A stretch of 48,539 nt of DNA from JBFWMG01 sp050251715 (GCA_050251715.1 JBFWMG010000030.1:1-48539), one strand, 5' to 3'; counted from the first letter of the stretch, positions 32,112 to 40,631 are shown. Numbers and translations: made by a program. Notes: a model not told the origin generated them from the sequence alone.

Positions 32112-33293
32112 TCAGATGCGGGCGGCATGGCGGCGGGACAGCGCCTTGAGCGCGCATGCCGCAGCCAATATGATCGACGCCGCGCACAGGGCCACGGTCA
32201 GCGCCCCACGTGCTCCGTATTGCTCGATGACGCGGGCGAAAACGAGGGGGGATGCGGCGCACACAAAGAAGCTGGGTACGAGCAGCTTGCCGACCAGGGT
32301 GCCGTATCCGGCAAGATCGAACAGGACAAGGGGGAGTGTGCCCCGCGTGATGGACAGGATGCCGTTGCCAACCCCGTATGTGAAGACGAACACGGCGGCC
32401 AGGGGGGCGGTGTCGGTGTCCAGGCCGACCATGAAGCAGACCGGAAGGACCATGGTCGCCGCGAGGGTAAGATTGACGGGGTGCGCGCGGCTCCGGAAAA
32501 GCACCACGGAAAGCCGCGCCAGGGATTGGCCGATGCCGAGCAGCGTGGCCATGGACACGGCCAGGGCCACGGTCAGGCCAAGCCCTTGCAACAGGCCGAT
32601 GACATGGGCGGACATGGCGGAACTCAAGCCTGTGGCCAGGGCGATGATGAGGGCGTAGAGCACGCTGTTCAGCCTGTGAACGTGGCGGGGCGCATGGAGA
32701 GGGGATGCGTCCCCGGTGGCTGGCGCATCGGGCGCGGGCGCACGGCCCGTGGGCAGGGTGAGATGCAGCGGCACGGTGGCCAGGGCGAGTCCGGCATAGG
32801 CCAGCAGCGCGCCGCGCCAGCCCAGCGCCTCGGCCAGGGCGTGTCCCAGGGGCCAGAGGCAGGTGGAGGCCAGGCCGCCCAGCAACGTGATCTGGGCCAT
32901 GGGACGGCGCGCCTCGGCCCCGCCGATGCGGGTGAGCGCGGCAAAGGCGGCGTCGTAGAGCATGGCGCGCATGGCCAGCCCCAGGCATGCCCAGGAGGCA
33001 TAGTACGCGGGCATGCCATGCGACGCCGCGATGCCCGCGCAGCCCAGGGCGGCGAGCAGGGAGCCCACGGTCATGACCATCCGGCCGCCCCAGCGGTCGA
33101 TGCAGCGGCCCACCAGGGGCGAGACAAGGCCCATCACCACCAGGGCGGCGGAAAAACCGCCGTAGACCAGGGTGCGCCCCCATCCGAACTCGGCGGACAT
33201 GTATTCCCCGAACACCCCCATGGCATAGTAGGTCACGCCCCAGCCGATGAGCTGCGACAGCCCGATGCGCCAGATGAGGCCGCGCGGGATCAT
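32112..33293 (-). CDS. MFS transporter
   Basis: The protein has 393 residues with about 12 hydrophobic helices and the loop 2-3 signature GRCIDRWGGRMVM (usual GxxxDrxGrr pattern). The middle cytoplasmic loop (residues 195-215) is Pro/Ala-rich. Substrate is unknown. It overlaps the GNAT stop by 4 nt (ATGA), so the two form one transcript opposite a LysR regulator. Confidence 0.9.
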   Translation of the reverse strand: MIPRGLIWRIGLSQLIGWGVTYYAMGVFGEYMSAEFGWGRTLVYGGFSAALVVMGLVSPLVGRCIDRWGGRMVMTVGSLLAALGCAGIAASHGMPAYYASWACLGLAMRAMLYDAAFAALTRIGGAEARRPMAQITLLGGLASTCLWPLGHALAEALGWRGALLAYAGLALATVPLHLTLPTGRAPAPDAPATGDASPLHAPRHVHRLNSVLYALIIALATGLSSAMSAHVIGLLQGLGLTVALAVSMATLLGIGQSLARLSVVLFRSRAHPVNLTLAATMVLPVCFMVGLDTDTAPLAAVFVFTYGVGNGILSITRGTLPLVLFDLAGYGTLVGKLLVPSFFVCAASPLVFARVIEQYGARGALTVALCAASIILAAACALKALSRRHAARI

Positions 33294-33868
33294 GCGGCGT
33301 CAGGTCCGGGCCCGGGGAGCGTGCCGCAGCCAACGCCCAGGGGCCGCTGCATGAGCACCGTGTCCACCCAGCGGCCAAACTTGAAGCCCACGGCCGTGAG
33401 CGTGCCCTCGTGGCGGAACCCCATCCGGGTGTGCAGTGTGATGGAGCCCGTATTGGCCGAGTCGCCGATGACCGCGACCATCTGCCGCCACGGACCGGCT
33501 TCGCAACGCGCCACAAGGGCGGTGAGCAGGGCGCGTCCGATGCCTTGTCCCCGGTGGTGCTCGCTCACGTACACGGAGTTTTCCAGCGTATGGCGGTACG
33601 CTGGCCGGGTGCGGTAGAGCGCCGCATAGCTGTAGCCCACAACGCGCCCGTCCAGTTGCGCGGCCAGATAGGGCGCGCCAAGGGCCAACACCCCGGTGCG
33701 GCGCGCGCGCATCTCGTCCACGGAGGGCGGTATTTCCTCGAACGTGGCCAGGCCGTGCAGCACTTCATAGGCATAGATCGCCTGGATGGCCGCCATGTCG
33801 TCATCCGTTGCGTCCCGAATGATGATGTGGTGGTCCGCCGCGTCGGGAAACCGGGAAAGAGGGGGCAT
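33290..33868 (-). CDS. GNAT N-acetyltransferase, phosphinothricin-acetyltransferase-like
   Basis: The protein has 192 residues. The acetyl-CoA motif (RGQGIGRALLTALVARCEA) and the pattern VVGYSYAALYRTRPAYRHTLENSVYVSEHHRGQG match the Pat/Bar family. The later stretch GDSANTGSITLHTRMGFRHEGTLTAVGFKFGRWVDTVLMQ is also characteristic. The family acetylates free amino groups of small compounds such as methionine sulfoximine. Substrate here is unproven. It heads the two-gene unit with the MFS gene. Confidence 0.93.
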   Translation of the reverse strand: MPPLSRFPDAADHHIIIRDATDDDMAAIQAIYAYEVLHGLATFEEIPPSVDEMRARRTGVLALGAPYLAAQLDGRVVGYSYAALYRTRPAYRHTLENSVYVSEHHRGQGIGRALLTALVARCEAGPWRQMVAVIGDSANTGSITLHTRMGFRHEGTLTAVGFKFGRWVDTVLMQRPLGVGCGTLPGPGPDAA

Positions 33869-34019
33869 GCGGTACTCCTTGATTGCGCTGGATGTGCGTG
33901 TTGTGGCGCGGTGCGTCGCGTGCCGACGATGGTCCTGCCAAAACTGGTATTGGTCTAGCCAGTTGCGTATAATAAGTAAATGCTTGACTAGTTATACAAT
34001 ACATAAGTATTTTTTATGT
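33869..34019. promoter_or_regulatory. Divergent promoter region of the GNAT-MFS operon and the LysR gene
   Basis: The 151-nt gap contains an AT-rich stretch from about 33955. TATAAT occurs on the plus strand at 33968-33973 and TTGACT at 33984-33989. On the minus strand TATTAT and TTATTA motifs lie near 33966-33976. Near-palindromic AAATGCTT...AAGTATTT (33978-34013) could be a LysR site. Confidence 0.5.
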
Positions 34020-34913
34020 ATGCACGACATCAAACTCGATTGGCTCCGGACCTTTATCCATGTGCTGGAGCTGGGAACGTTTTCCAAGGCGGCGGCGGTG
34101 CTGGGGGTGACCCAGCCAGCGGTGAGCCTTCAGGTGCGGCAGCTGGAAACGCGGATGGGCGTCCGGTTGGTGGAGCGCGTGGGCAGGCGCGCCACGCCCA
34201 CGGCGGCGGGGCAGGAGCTTCTGGGGCATGCCCGCCGCATCGAGGAGACTGTGGCGTCCGCCCTGGCCGCCATGGACAGGCATGCGCACGGCGCGCCCGG
34301 CCGGGTGCGCATCGGTACCGGTGCGACGGCGTGCATCTATTTGCTGCCGCCTCTGCTGCGGGACGTGAAGCGGCGTTTCCCTTCGTTGGAGATGACGGTA
34401 CGCACGGGGAACACGGTGGATGTGCTCAAGGAGCTGGATGAAAATGCGCTCGATGTGGGGCTGGTCACCCTGCCCGCTTCGGGCCGCATGTTCGAGGTGA
34501 CCCCCATAATGGACGACCCATTCGTGGCCATTGCCCCGGCCCTGGACAATCCGCTGCCCGAGGTGGTGACGCCGGAGGCGCTGGCCAGGCTACCTGTCGT
34601 GTTGTTCGAGGCGGGCGGCAACACGCGGCTGCTGGTGGATCAATGGTTCGCGCGGGCCGGAGTGCATCTGACGCCGGTCATGAGTCTGGGCAATGTAGAG
34701 GCGATCAAGGAGATGGTCGGGGCGGGCCTGGGCTGCGCGGTGTTGCCGGGTTCGGCGATCCGGGGCACGGGCGAGGGGGGCATTGTCGCACGTCCGCTGG
34801 CGCCGCGCCTGACCCGTTGCCTGGCGTTGGTCATCCGGCGCGACAAGGTGGTGGGCAGGGGGCTGCGGGAGACGATCAACGCCCTGCGCACACTGGGCGG
34901 GGGAACGGCCTGA
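34020..34913 (+). CDS. LysR-family transcriptional regulator
   Basis: The protein has 297 residues. The winged HTH (residues 1-60) has the usual LDWLRTFIHVLELGTFSKAAAVLGVTQPAVSLQVRQLETRMGVRLVER. A LysR substrate-binding domain follows (about 90-290). The start at 34020 is ATG next to a TATGTATG stretch; I reject a longer frame to 33786, which crosses the divergent promoter. Divergent transcription suggests it controls the GNAT-MFS unit. Confidence 0.93.
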   Translation: MHDIKLDWLRTFIHVLELGTFSKAAAVLGVTQPAVSLQVRQLETRMGVRLVERVGRRATPTAAGQELLGHARRIEETVASALAAMDRHAHGAPGRVRIGTGATACIYLLPPLLRDVKRRFPSLEMTVRTGNTVDVLKELDENALDVGLVTLPASGRMFEVTPIMDDPFVAIAPALDNPLPEVVTPEALARLPVVLFEAGGNTRLLVDQWFARAGVHLTPVMSLGNVEAIKEMVGAGLGCAVLPGSAIRGTGEGGIVARPLAPRLTRCLALVIRRDKVVGRGLRETINALRTLGGGTA

Positions 34914-34959
34914 TGCCGCCATGGCAGGCGGGAGGGAGCGCCCTGCGCCCGAGGCGCGG

Positions 34960-35415
34960 CTATTCCTCCATCTGGAAGTCGACGCGGATCTTGAAGAGCT
35001 TTTCCGCAGGCATGTTCAGGATGGGGATGCCGGTCTGTGCGGTGATGCCTTCCAGGGTGGCGCACACCGTGTCCCAGGACGGGCCGATGAACGTGAACCA
35101 CACGTTGTAGGCGTTGGCGCGCAGGTAGTTGTGGGTCACGCCGGGCAGGGCGTTTACGGCGGCGACAAAGGCGTCCAGTTTGTCTTCCGGCACCTTGGCG
35201 GCGCACAGGGTGCTGTGCCAGCCGATCTTCTTGGACTGGAAGTTGGCGCCCATGCGGCGGATGATGCCGCTCTCGCGCAGGGCGCGCACCCGCGCGAAGG
35301 TTTCGGCCTCGGTCAGGCCCACGCGTTCGCCCACCACGGCGTAGGGGCGGGATTCGAGGGGAAAATCGGTCTGGATGATGTCCAGGATCTTTTTGTCGTA
35401 GCTGTCCATGCTCAT
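34960..35415 (-). CDS. ahbB: Siroheme decarboxylase subunit (AhbB-like; AhbA cannot be excluded)
   Basis: The protein has 151 residues. It is an AsnC/Lrp-type HTH plus RAM-like fold (YDKKILDIIQTDFPLESRPYAVVGERVGLTEAETFARVRALRESGIIRRMGANFQSKKIGWHSTLCAAKVP). In the siroheme-to-heme route AhbA and AhbB form the heterodimer that removes carboxyls from siroheme. The NFQSKKIGWHSTLCA stretch fits this group. The partner subunit is not in the window. It lies 14 nt downstream of ahbD. Confidence 0.85.
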   Translation of the reverse strand: MSMDSYDKKILDIIQTDFPLESRPYAVVGERVGLTEAETFARVRALRESGIIRRMGANFQSKKIGWHSTLCAAKVPEDKLDAFVAAVNALPGVTHNYLRANAYNVWFTFIGPSWDTVCATLEGITAQTGIPILNMPAEKLFKIRVDFQMEE

Positions 35416-35429
35416 GGCGTGTCCGTTGC

Positions 35430-36638
35430 CTATTTGGTCCGTTTGGGCTGGTAGGAGCACAGGGGCTCCTCGGCCAGGTGGTTGCCGCTCATGGTGTGGG
35501 CGCGGGCGCGGCAGCCGCCGCAGACCTTGTGGTACTCGCAGGGACCGCATTTGCCCTGGTAGTCGTCCTGGTTGCGAAATTCCAGAAAATATTTGGACTT
35601 TTTCCATATTTCCGGGAAGGGGGTCTGGCGCACGTTGCCGCAGTCCAGTTCCAGGTAGCCGCAGGGCTGCACCTGGCCGGTGTGGGAGATGAAGCAGAAG
35701 CCCGTGCCGCCCAGGCAGCCGCGCGTGAGCGCGTCCATGCCAAAATTGTCCGGCGTGACCTTGACCCCTTCCTCCAGGGCGCGCTGGCGCATGATGCGGT
35801 AGTAGTGGGGCGCGCAGGTGGCCTTGAGGTGCATGCTCGTGGTCTTGCGGAAGTCGTAGAACCAGTTGAGCACGTCCTCGTATTCCTCGGCCGAGATGAC
35901 CTGGGTGCCCAGGTTCGCGCCGCGCCCGGTGGGCACCAGCAGGAAGATGTGCCACGCCGCCGCGCCCAGTTCGTCCGCCAGATGGAAGATGTCCTTGAAC
36001 AGGTGCAGGTTGTTGCGCGTGACCGTGGTGTTGAGCTGGAACTCGATGCCCGCGTCCTTGAGGTATTGGATGCCGCGCATGGCCCTGTCGAACGCGCCGA
36101 CCTCGCCCCGGAACTCGTCGTGCTGGGCGGCCTTGGGCGCGTCGATGGAGATGGAGCAACGCTGCACGCCCACTTCTTTCATTTTTGCGGCGGTCTCGGG
36201 GGTGATGAGTGTGCCGTTGGGGGCCATGACGCAGCGCAGCCCCTTGGCGTTGGCGTAGGCGATGAGCTCGTAGATGTCGGCGCGCAGCATGGGCTCGCCG
36301 CCGGTGAAGATGATGATGGGGTCGCCCACGCCATGAAAGGTGTCGATGAGCGCCTTGGCCTCGGCGGTGTCCAGCTCGCCGGGGTAGGGCTCCAGGTGCG
36401 CCTCGGCCCGGCAGTGCTTGCAGGCCAGGTTGCAGGAGCGGGTCACTTCCCAGGCGATGAGGCGGCAGGGCGGGGTGCCCTGGTCGTCGATGGCCTTGGG
36501 GCCGGGATTGCCGGCCAGGCCGGGGTGGCCGCCCTTGCCGGGATGGCCGCCGGGATGTTTGCCGGGATGCTGGGCCGCGTGGCCTTCGGGCGCGTTGCCG
36601 GGGTGGCTGCCCTGGAAAACGGGGTGTGCGTTGCTCAT
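35430..36638 (-). CDS. ahbD: Heme b synthase (AhbD), radical SAM, with a His/Gly/Pro-rich N-terminus
   Basis: The protein has 402 residues. The radical SAM motif is Cys69/73/76 (CNLACKHC), followed by FTGGEPMLR and the AhbD-type VLxxPTGRGAN region. The SPASM-like C-terminus has CGPCEYHKVCGGCRARA. It oxidises iron-coproporphyrin III propionates to vinyls. Residues 5-40 contain seven His in HPG/HPGK-type repeats, an unusual extension. I start at the ATG at 36638; a TTG at 36647 would overlap the hemB stop by 4 nt. Confidence 0.95.
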   Translation of the reverse strand: MSNAHPVFQGSHPGNAPEGHAAQHPGKHPGGHPGKGGHPGLAGNPGPKAIDDQGTPPCRLIAWEVTRSCNLACKHCRAEAHLEPYPGELDTAEAKALIDTFHGVGDPIIIFTGGEPMLRADIYELIAYANAKGLRCVMAPNGTLITPETAAKMKEVGVQRCSISIDAPKAAQHDEFRGEVGAFDRAMRGIQYLKDAGIEFQLNTTVTRNNLHLFKDIFHLADELGAAAWHIFLLVPTGRGANLGTQVISAEEYEDVLNWFYDFRKTTSMHLKATCAPHYYRIMRQRALEEGVKVTPDNFGMDALTRGCLGGTGFCFISHTGQVQPCGYLELDCGNVRQTPFPEIWKKSKYFLEFRNQDDYQGKCGPCEYHKVCGGCRARAHTMSGNHLAEEPLCSYQPKRTK

Positions 36639-36643
36639 GGGTC

Positions 36644-37627
36644 TCAATGTGCGGCGTGCAGCAGGCGCAGCACGTCGGTGGCGTAGTAGGTGATGATGAG
36701 ATCGGCGCCCGCGCGCTTGATGCTGGTGAGGGATTCGAGCACGATGCGGTCCTCGTCCACCCAGCCCTTGGCGGCGGCGGCCTTGATGAGCGCGTATTCG
36801 CCGCTCACGTGGTAGGCGGCCAGCGGCAGGTCGAATTGGTCGCGCACAAGGCGCAGGATGTCGAGATAGGGCAGGGCGGGCTTGACCATGAGGAAGTCCG
36901 CGCCCTCTTCCACGTCGGCCTGGGCCTCGCGCAGCGCCTCGCGCCAGTTGCCTGGATCCATCTGGTAGGTCTTGCGGTCGCCGAATTGGGGCGCGGATTC
37001 CGCCGCGTCGCGGAAGGGGCCGTAAAAGGCGGAGGCGTATTTCACGGCATAGGACATGATGGGCGTGTCCAGGAACCCGGCGTTGTCGAGCCCGGCGCGG
37101 ATGGCGGCCACGCGGCCGTCCATCATGTCCGAGGGCGCGACGATGTCGGCCCCGGCCCTGGCCTGGGCCACGGCGGTGCGGGCCAGCAGCTCCAGGGTGG
37201 GGTCGTTCTGCACGTCATTGTCCTTGATGATGCCGCAATGGCCGTGGGATGTGTATTCGCACAGGCAGGTGTCGGCAATGACCACCAGGTCCGGGAAGTG
37301 GTCCTTGATGCGGCGGATGGCCTGCTGCACGATGCCGTTGTCGGCGTAGGCTTGGCTGCCCACCGGATCCTTGGCGGCGGGGATGCCGAAAAGGATGCAG
37401 GATTTGAGGCCCAGGCCCACGGCCACGGCCACGTCTTCCATGAGCGCGTCGAGGCCCAGTTGGAATTGCCCGGGCATGGAGGCGATCTCTTTGCGGAATT
37501 GGGGGTCGTCGCTTTCGACCGCGAAATAGGGCTGGATGAGATCCTGGGGCCGGATTTCCGTTTCGCGCACCAGATCGCGCAAGGTGGCGGTGCGCCGCAA
37601 CCGGCGCCCGCGATGGAAGTCGCTCAT
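36644..37627 (-). CDS. hemB: Delta-aminolevulinic acid dehydratase (porphobilinogen synthase)
   Basis: The protein has 327 residues. The zinc triad CLCEYTSHGHC (Cys at ~122, 124, 132) marks the Zn-dependent class. Two active-site Lys lie in SYAVKYASAFYGPFRDA and FLMVKPALPYLD. It condenses two 5-aminolevulinate to porphobilinogen, feeding uroporphyrinogen III for siroheme and hence heme. The start at 37627 is preceded by GAGGAAACGCC. It sits between ahbC and ahbD. Confidence 0.98.
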   Translation of the reverse strand: MSDFHRGRRLRRTATLRDLVRETEIRPQDLIQPYFAVESDDPQFRKEIASMPGQFQLGLDALMEDVAVAVGLGLKSCILFGIPAAKDPVGSQAYADNGIVQQAIRRIKDHFPDLVVIADTCLCEYTSHGHCGIIKDNDVQNDPTLELLARTAVAQARAGADIVAPSDMMDGRVAAIRAGLDNAGFLDTPIMSYAVKYASAFYGPFRDAAESAPQFGDRKTYQMDPGNWREALREAQADVEEGADFLMVKPALPYLDILRLVRDQFDLPLAAYHVSGEYALIKAAAAKGWVDEDRIVLESLTSIKRAGADLIITYYATDVLRLLHAAH

Positions 37628-37732
37628 GGCGTTTCCTCGTCGGGTATCTCGTTCGTCGGCGGCCGGACGCATCATGCGTCCGGCCGTCGCGATATGTGTT
37701 CTCGGCCTTGGACGAGCCTTTGCACGGCGGCC

Positions 37733-38917
37733 CTAGTCCTTGGCGATTTCCTCGTCGGTGAGGTAGCAGGCCGGATCCCAGGCCCATTCGTCGCCGTAGT
37801 AGGCTTCGGCGCGGGCGCGGAAGTTGCCGCCGCAGATGGGCAGGTAGCGGCAGGTCTGGCAGCGGCCCTTGACGTTGGCCTTCTTGTCCTTGAGCTTGTG
37901 CAGCAGTTCGATGTTCGGGTCGTCCCAGATTTCGGAGAAGGGGCGTTCGAGCACGTTGCCAAAGGTGTGGTTGCGCCAGAACTGGTCGGCGTGCACACTG
38001 CCGTCCCAGGAAATGCAGCCGATGCCCCGGCCGGAGTTGTTGCCTTCGTTGAACTGGAGCAGTTCAAAAACTTCCTCGGCGCGCTTGGGGTCTTCGCGCT
38101 GCATGCGCATCCACACGTAGGGGCCGTCGCAGTGGTTGTCCACGGTCAGCACTTCCTTGGGATGGCCCGCCTCGAAGAGCTCGCGCGTCTTGTCCATGAT
38201 GAGGTCGACGATGGCGCGGGTTTCCTGGTGGTCCAGGTCTTCGGCGATGAGCTCGGAACCGCGGCCGGAGTAGACCAGATGGTAGAAGCAGATGCGGGGC
38301 ACTTCCAGGTCGCGGATGAGCTGGAACAGGTGGGGCACTTCCTGGGCGTTGCGCTTGTTGATGGTGAAGCGCAGGCCCACCTTGAGCCCCTCGGCCTTGC
38401 AGTTCTCAACGGCCTTGAGCGCCTTCTTGTACGAGCCGGGCACGCCCCGGAACTTGTCGTGCACCTCTTCGGCGCCGTCCAGGGAGATGCCCACGTAGGA
38501 CAGGCCCACGTCCCGCAGTTCCTTGGCCTTTTCCTGGGTGATGAGGGTTCCGTTGGTGGAGATGACGGCGCGCATGCCCTTGGCGCGGGCGTGCTTGGCC
38601 AGTTCCACCAGATCCTGGCGCACCAGGGGCTCGCCGCCGGAAAAGAGCATGACCGGCGCGCCGTAGGCGGCCAGGTCGTCGATCATGGTCTTGGCCTGGT
38701 CGGTATTGATCTGGTCCTTGCCCTTTTCGTCCAGGGCATGGGCGTAGCAATGCACGCACTTGAGATTGCACCGCTGGGTCATGTTCCAGACCACCACGGG
38801 TTTCTTGTCTTTGGCGAATTGGAGGAGGTGGGAGGGGAGCTTCCCGGATTCGCGGCCATAACGCAGCGCGTCAGAGGGTTCCACCTGTCCGCAGTACAGT
38901 TTGGAAATGCCGATCAT
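37733..38917 (-). CDS. ahbC: 12,18-didecarboxysiroheme deacetylase (AhbC)
   Basis: The protein has 394 residues. The typical start MIGISKLYCG is followed by the radical SAM triad Cys50/54/57 (CNLKCVHC) and FSGGEPLVR. The C-terminal cluster motif is CQTCRYLPICGGNFRARAEAYYGDEWAWDPAC. It removes acetate side chains from didecarboxysiroheme to give iron-coproporphyrin III. GGGAG precedes the start. It is the first gene of ahbC-hemB-ahbD-ahbB, behind a leader terminator. Confidence 0.95.
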   Translation of the reverse strand: MIGISKLYCGQVEPSDALRYGRESGKLPSHLLQFAKDKKPVVVWNMTQRCNLKCVHCYAHALDEKGKDQINTDQAKTMIDDLAAYGAPVMLFSGGEPLVRQDLVELAKHARAKGMRAVISTNGTLITQEKAKELRDVGLSYVGISLDGAEEVHDKFRGVPGSYKKALKAVENCKAEGLKVGLRFTINKRNAQEVPHLFQLIRDLEVPRICFYHLVYSGRGSELIAEDLDHQETRAIVDLIMDKTRELFEAGHPKEVLTVDNHCDGPYVWMRMQREDPKRAEEVFELLQFNEGNNSGRGIGCISWDGSVHADQFWRNHTFGNVLERPFSEIWDDPNIELLHKLKDKKANVKGRCQTCRYLPICGGNFRARAEAYYGDEWAWDPACYLTDEEIAKD

Positions 38918-38943
38918 ACGATCTCCCTAGATAGAAAAGGATG

Positions 38944-38977
38944 AAAAAACGGCCTGACGCGGCATGCGCGGGGCCGT
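38944..38977 (-). terminator. Leader terminator/attenuator in front of ahbC
   Basis: The minus strand forms ACGGCC/GGCCGT (38949-38954 with 38972-38977) plus an inner CGCG stem, followed by six T (38949-38944), 27 nt before the ahbC ATG. It lies downstream of the promoter candidate, and the lipoprotein gene farther up has its own terminator. Confidence 0.7.
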
Positions 38978-39015
38978 GGCTGACGCGCTAAAGCGCCGGG
39001 GCCGTCTACGTCCAT

Positions 39016-39045
39016 AGTGTATAACTCCTTGGCGGTCAAACACAA
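39016..39045 (-). promoter_or_regulatory. Candidate ahb operon promoter
   Basis: The minus strand offers TTGTGT (39045-39040), an 18-nt spacer and TACACT (39021-39016), or TTGACC-N17-TATGGA slightly shifted. It would give a leader of about 90 nt containing the terminator. Confidence 0.4.
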
Positions 39046-39129
39046 CCCCGCAGGGTGTGGAAAAATGCGGGAATTGATGTGGAAAACTCGGAAAAGACAG
39101 GGCGCTGTCGTGGAGAGGCGGATAAGGAC

Positions 39130-39163
39130 AAAAAACCTTGCCGTCTGGCGCACGGCAAGGTTT
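39130..39163 (-). terminator. Terminator of the small lipoprotein gene
   Basis: A 12-bp perfect stem (39133-39144 with 39152-39163, 7-nt loop) is followed on the minus strand by a run of T to 39130. It lies 46 nt after the stop at 39209. Confidence 0.85.
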
Positions 39164-39208
39164 CCCATACGGGTCTCCCCATTCGACCCATTCGACAGAG
39201 AAAAACGC

Positions 39209-39439
39209 TTAAAAGATCGACCAGCCGGACTCCTCCTCTCTTTGCGGCTCGCAGGAGTAGCTTGGCTGCCGGTATGGCCGCATGGCGGGCGGTGTCGCAC
39301 CCGGGATGAACCAGAAGCCCTGGTTGCAGGTGGTGCACGGAGCCGGGGGCGGTGCCGCCGGATCGGGACGGTCGGCATACATGGCGCATGCGGTCAGCAG
39401 CAGCGCCGTAGCCACCAGGAGGAGGGCTCTTGCGAACAT
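39209..39439 (-). CDS. Small lipoprotein (76 aa)
   Basis: It starts MFARALLLVATALLLTAC, with lipobox LTAC (Cys18) and AAGGATG upstream. The mature part is Pro-rich with a CTTC pair (PPAPCTTCNQGFWFIPG) and a later Cys. The CxxC could bind metal or form a disulfide. No family is recognised. A terminator follows 46 nt after the stop. Confidence 0.75.
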   Translation of the reverse strand: MFARALLLVATALLLTACAMYADRPDPAAPPPAPCTTCNQGFWFIPGATPPAMRPYRQPSYSCEPQREEESGWSIF

Positions 39440-39742
39440 GGTCACATCCTTGTGCCGAGGTTCCGTGGGGCGGTCCATGCCCCGATGCCCATTGTATCGG
39501 CCTGGGCGGGGATTACTTTAGGCGGATTGCGCAAATGGCCGTTGTGGCGCCGCGTGGTGTCGGAAAGTTGTCGGAATCGGGGGGATCTGGGGAGGGAACC
39601 GGGGGCAACCGGATGGGGTGTGCGGAAGGCATGCCTTGCCGGGTGCGGCAATACGCGTTTGGGCACCAATATTGCATAATTTTGGCTGAACCCGTGCGTG
39701 CGGCCCCTGCCGCGCCACTACACACGCATTGCGAGCACGACC
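39440..39742. other. Divergent gap between two lipoprotein genes
   Basis: GC-rich for most of its length, with a short AT-rich spot (AATATTGCATAATTTT, about 39668-39683) that could be the promoter for the gene at 39743. No paired -35/-10 is convincing and no gene is seen. Confidence 0.4.
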
Positions 39743-40447
39743 ATGAAACACCTTTGCATCGTACTGGCCTGGGCACTGCTGATGGGGGGATGCTCCAGCG
39801 GCATGCACACGACCGCCGACATCCTGAACGGCGACACCTGGCACACCAACCTGGACTTGAGCGGCAGGGCCACCCGCTATGTGGACGAGCAGGTGCAGCT
39901 GCCGGCGCGGCCCGACATCCTGGTCCACCCCGCCACGTCCCTGATGCGCCCGCCCTCCGCCGTCTTCTTTCCGCTGCGCGTCTTGCAGGACATGCCGGAC
40001 CGGCAACACATGGGCCGCGAGATAGGCCGCGTCTTCTGGAAGACATGGCTGCGCGGCCAGGTGTTCCCGACCTTTGAATACGCACAGGACGCCCCGTGGA
40101 ACGGCGCGGCCAAGGCGCTGGCCACTGCCAGGGCCATGGGTGCGGAACTGGCCGTGGGCGGCGACATCACCTACCTCTACGCCAGCGGCACGGCGGGCGA
40201 TAGCGAAATGGCCATGCGCCTTGAAATCTATGATGTGGCCTCGGGTGAGCTGATCTGGTCCATGGAGCACAGTGGCATGATGACGGAGCGCATCACCCAG
40301 GACTATATCCTGTTCATGCAAAAGTCCCGGCTGCCCGCATCCCCGCTCTATGCCATCACCTCGGCCATCGCCACGGACATGGCCGCCCCGGTCAAGGAAT
40401 GGATAGCCTTTAGCCAGGAACAGGCGGCCAGCAGCGACCTGATGTAG
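39743..40447 (+). CDS. Lipoprotein, function unknown (234 aa)
   Basis: The start MKHLCIVLAWALLMGGCSSG gives lipobox MGGC (Cys17). The mature protein has a region resembling lipoproteins that sense or display envelope state (AKALATARAMGAELAVGGDITYLYASG..., EIYDVASGELIWSMEHSG), a pattern seen in DUF799/LpoB/CsgG-like folds. No specific family can be named. The upstream in-frame ATG at 39698 lacks a signal-like start. A long hairpin follows. Confidence 0.75.
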   Translation: MKHLCIVLAWALLMGGCSSGMHTTADILNGDTWHTNLDLSGRATRYVDEQVQLPARPDILVHPATSLMRPPSAVFFPLRVLQDMPDRQHMGREIGRVFWKTWLRGQVFPTFEYAQDAPWNGAAKALATARAMGAELAVGGDITYLYASGTAGDSEMAMRLEIYDVASGELIWSMEHSGMMTERITQDYILFMQKSRLPASPLYAITSAIATDMAAPVKEWIAFSQEQAASSDLM

Positions 40448-40472
40448 CGCATGGGACGTGGTGCGGCGCGCG

Positions 40473-40525
40473 CCACGCACAAGCCCCCGGTCGGCGGTGT
40501 TCGCTGGCCGGGGGCTTGTGCGTGG
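40473..40525. terminator. 18-bp hairpin after the 234-aa lipoprotein gene
   Basis: Arms 40473-40490 and 40508-40525 are perfectly complementary with a 17-nt loop. There is no T-run. Confidence 0.6.
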
Positions 40526-40530
40526 AGGCT

Positions 40531-40620
40531 AGAGCACCTTAACTTTGGAAAAGTTTAGATGCTCTTGTGCATTTTATTGAAATAATACTTCATTGTTTCA
40601 ATTCGCCACATTGTTTCAAT
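40531..40620. repeat. Small dispersed repeat, copy 2, with nested repeats
   Basis: A 16-bp near-perfect hairpin (40531-40546 with 40550-40565, two mismatches) overlaps the 19-mer shared with 17072-17090 (minus strand, 40557-40575). CATTGTTTCAAT occurs twice, at 40591-40602 and 40609-40620. The stretch is AT-rich and intergenic. Confidence 0.7.
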
Positions 40621-40631
40621 GTGAAAATGCG

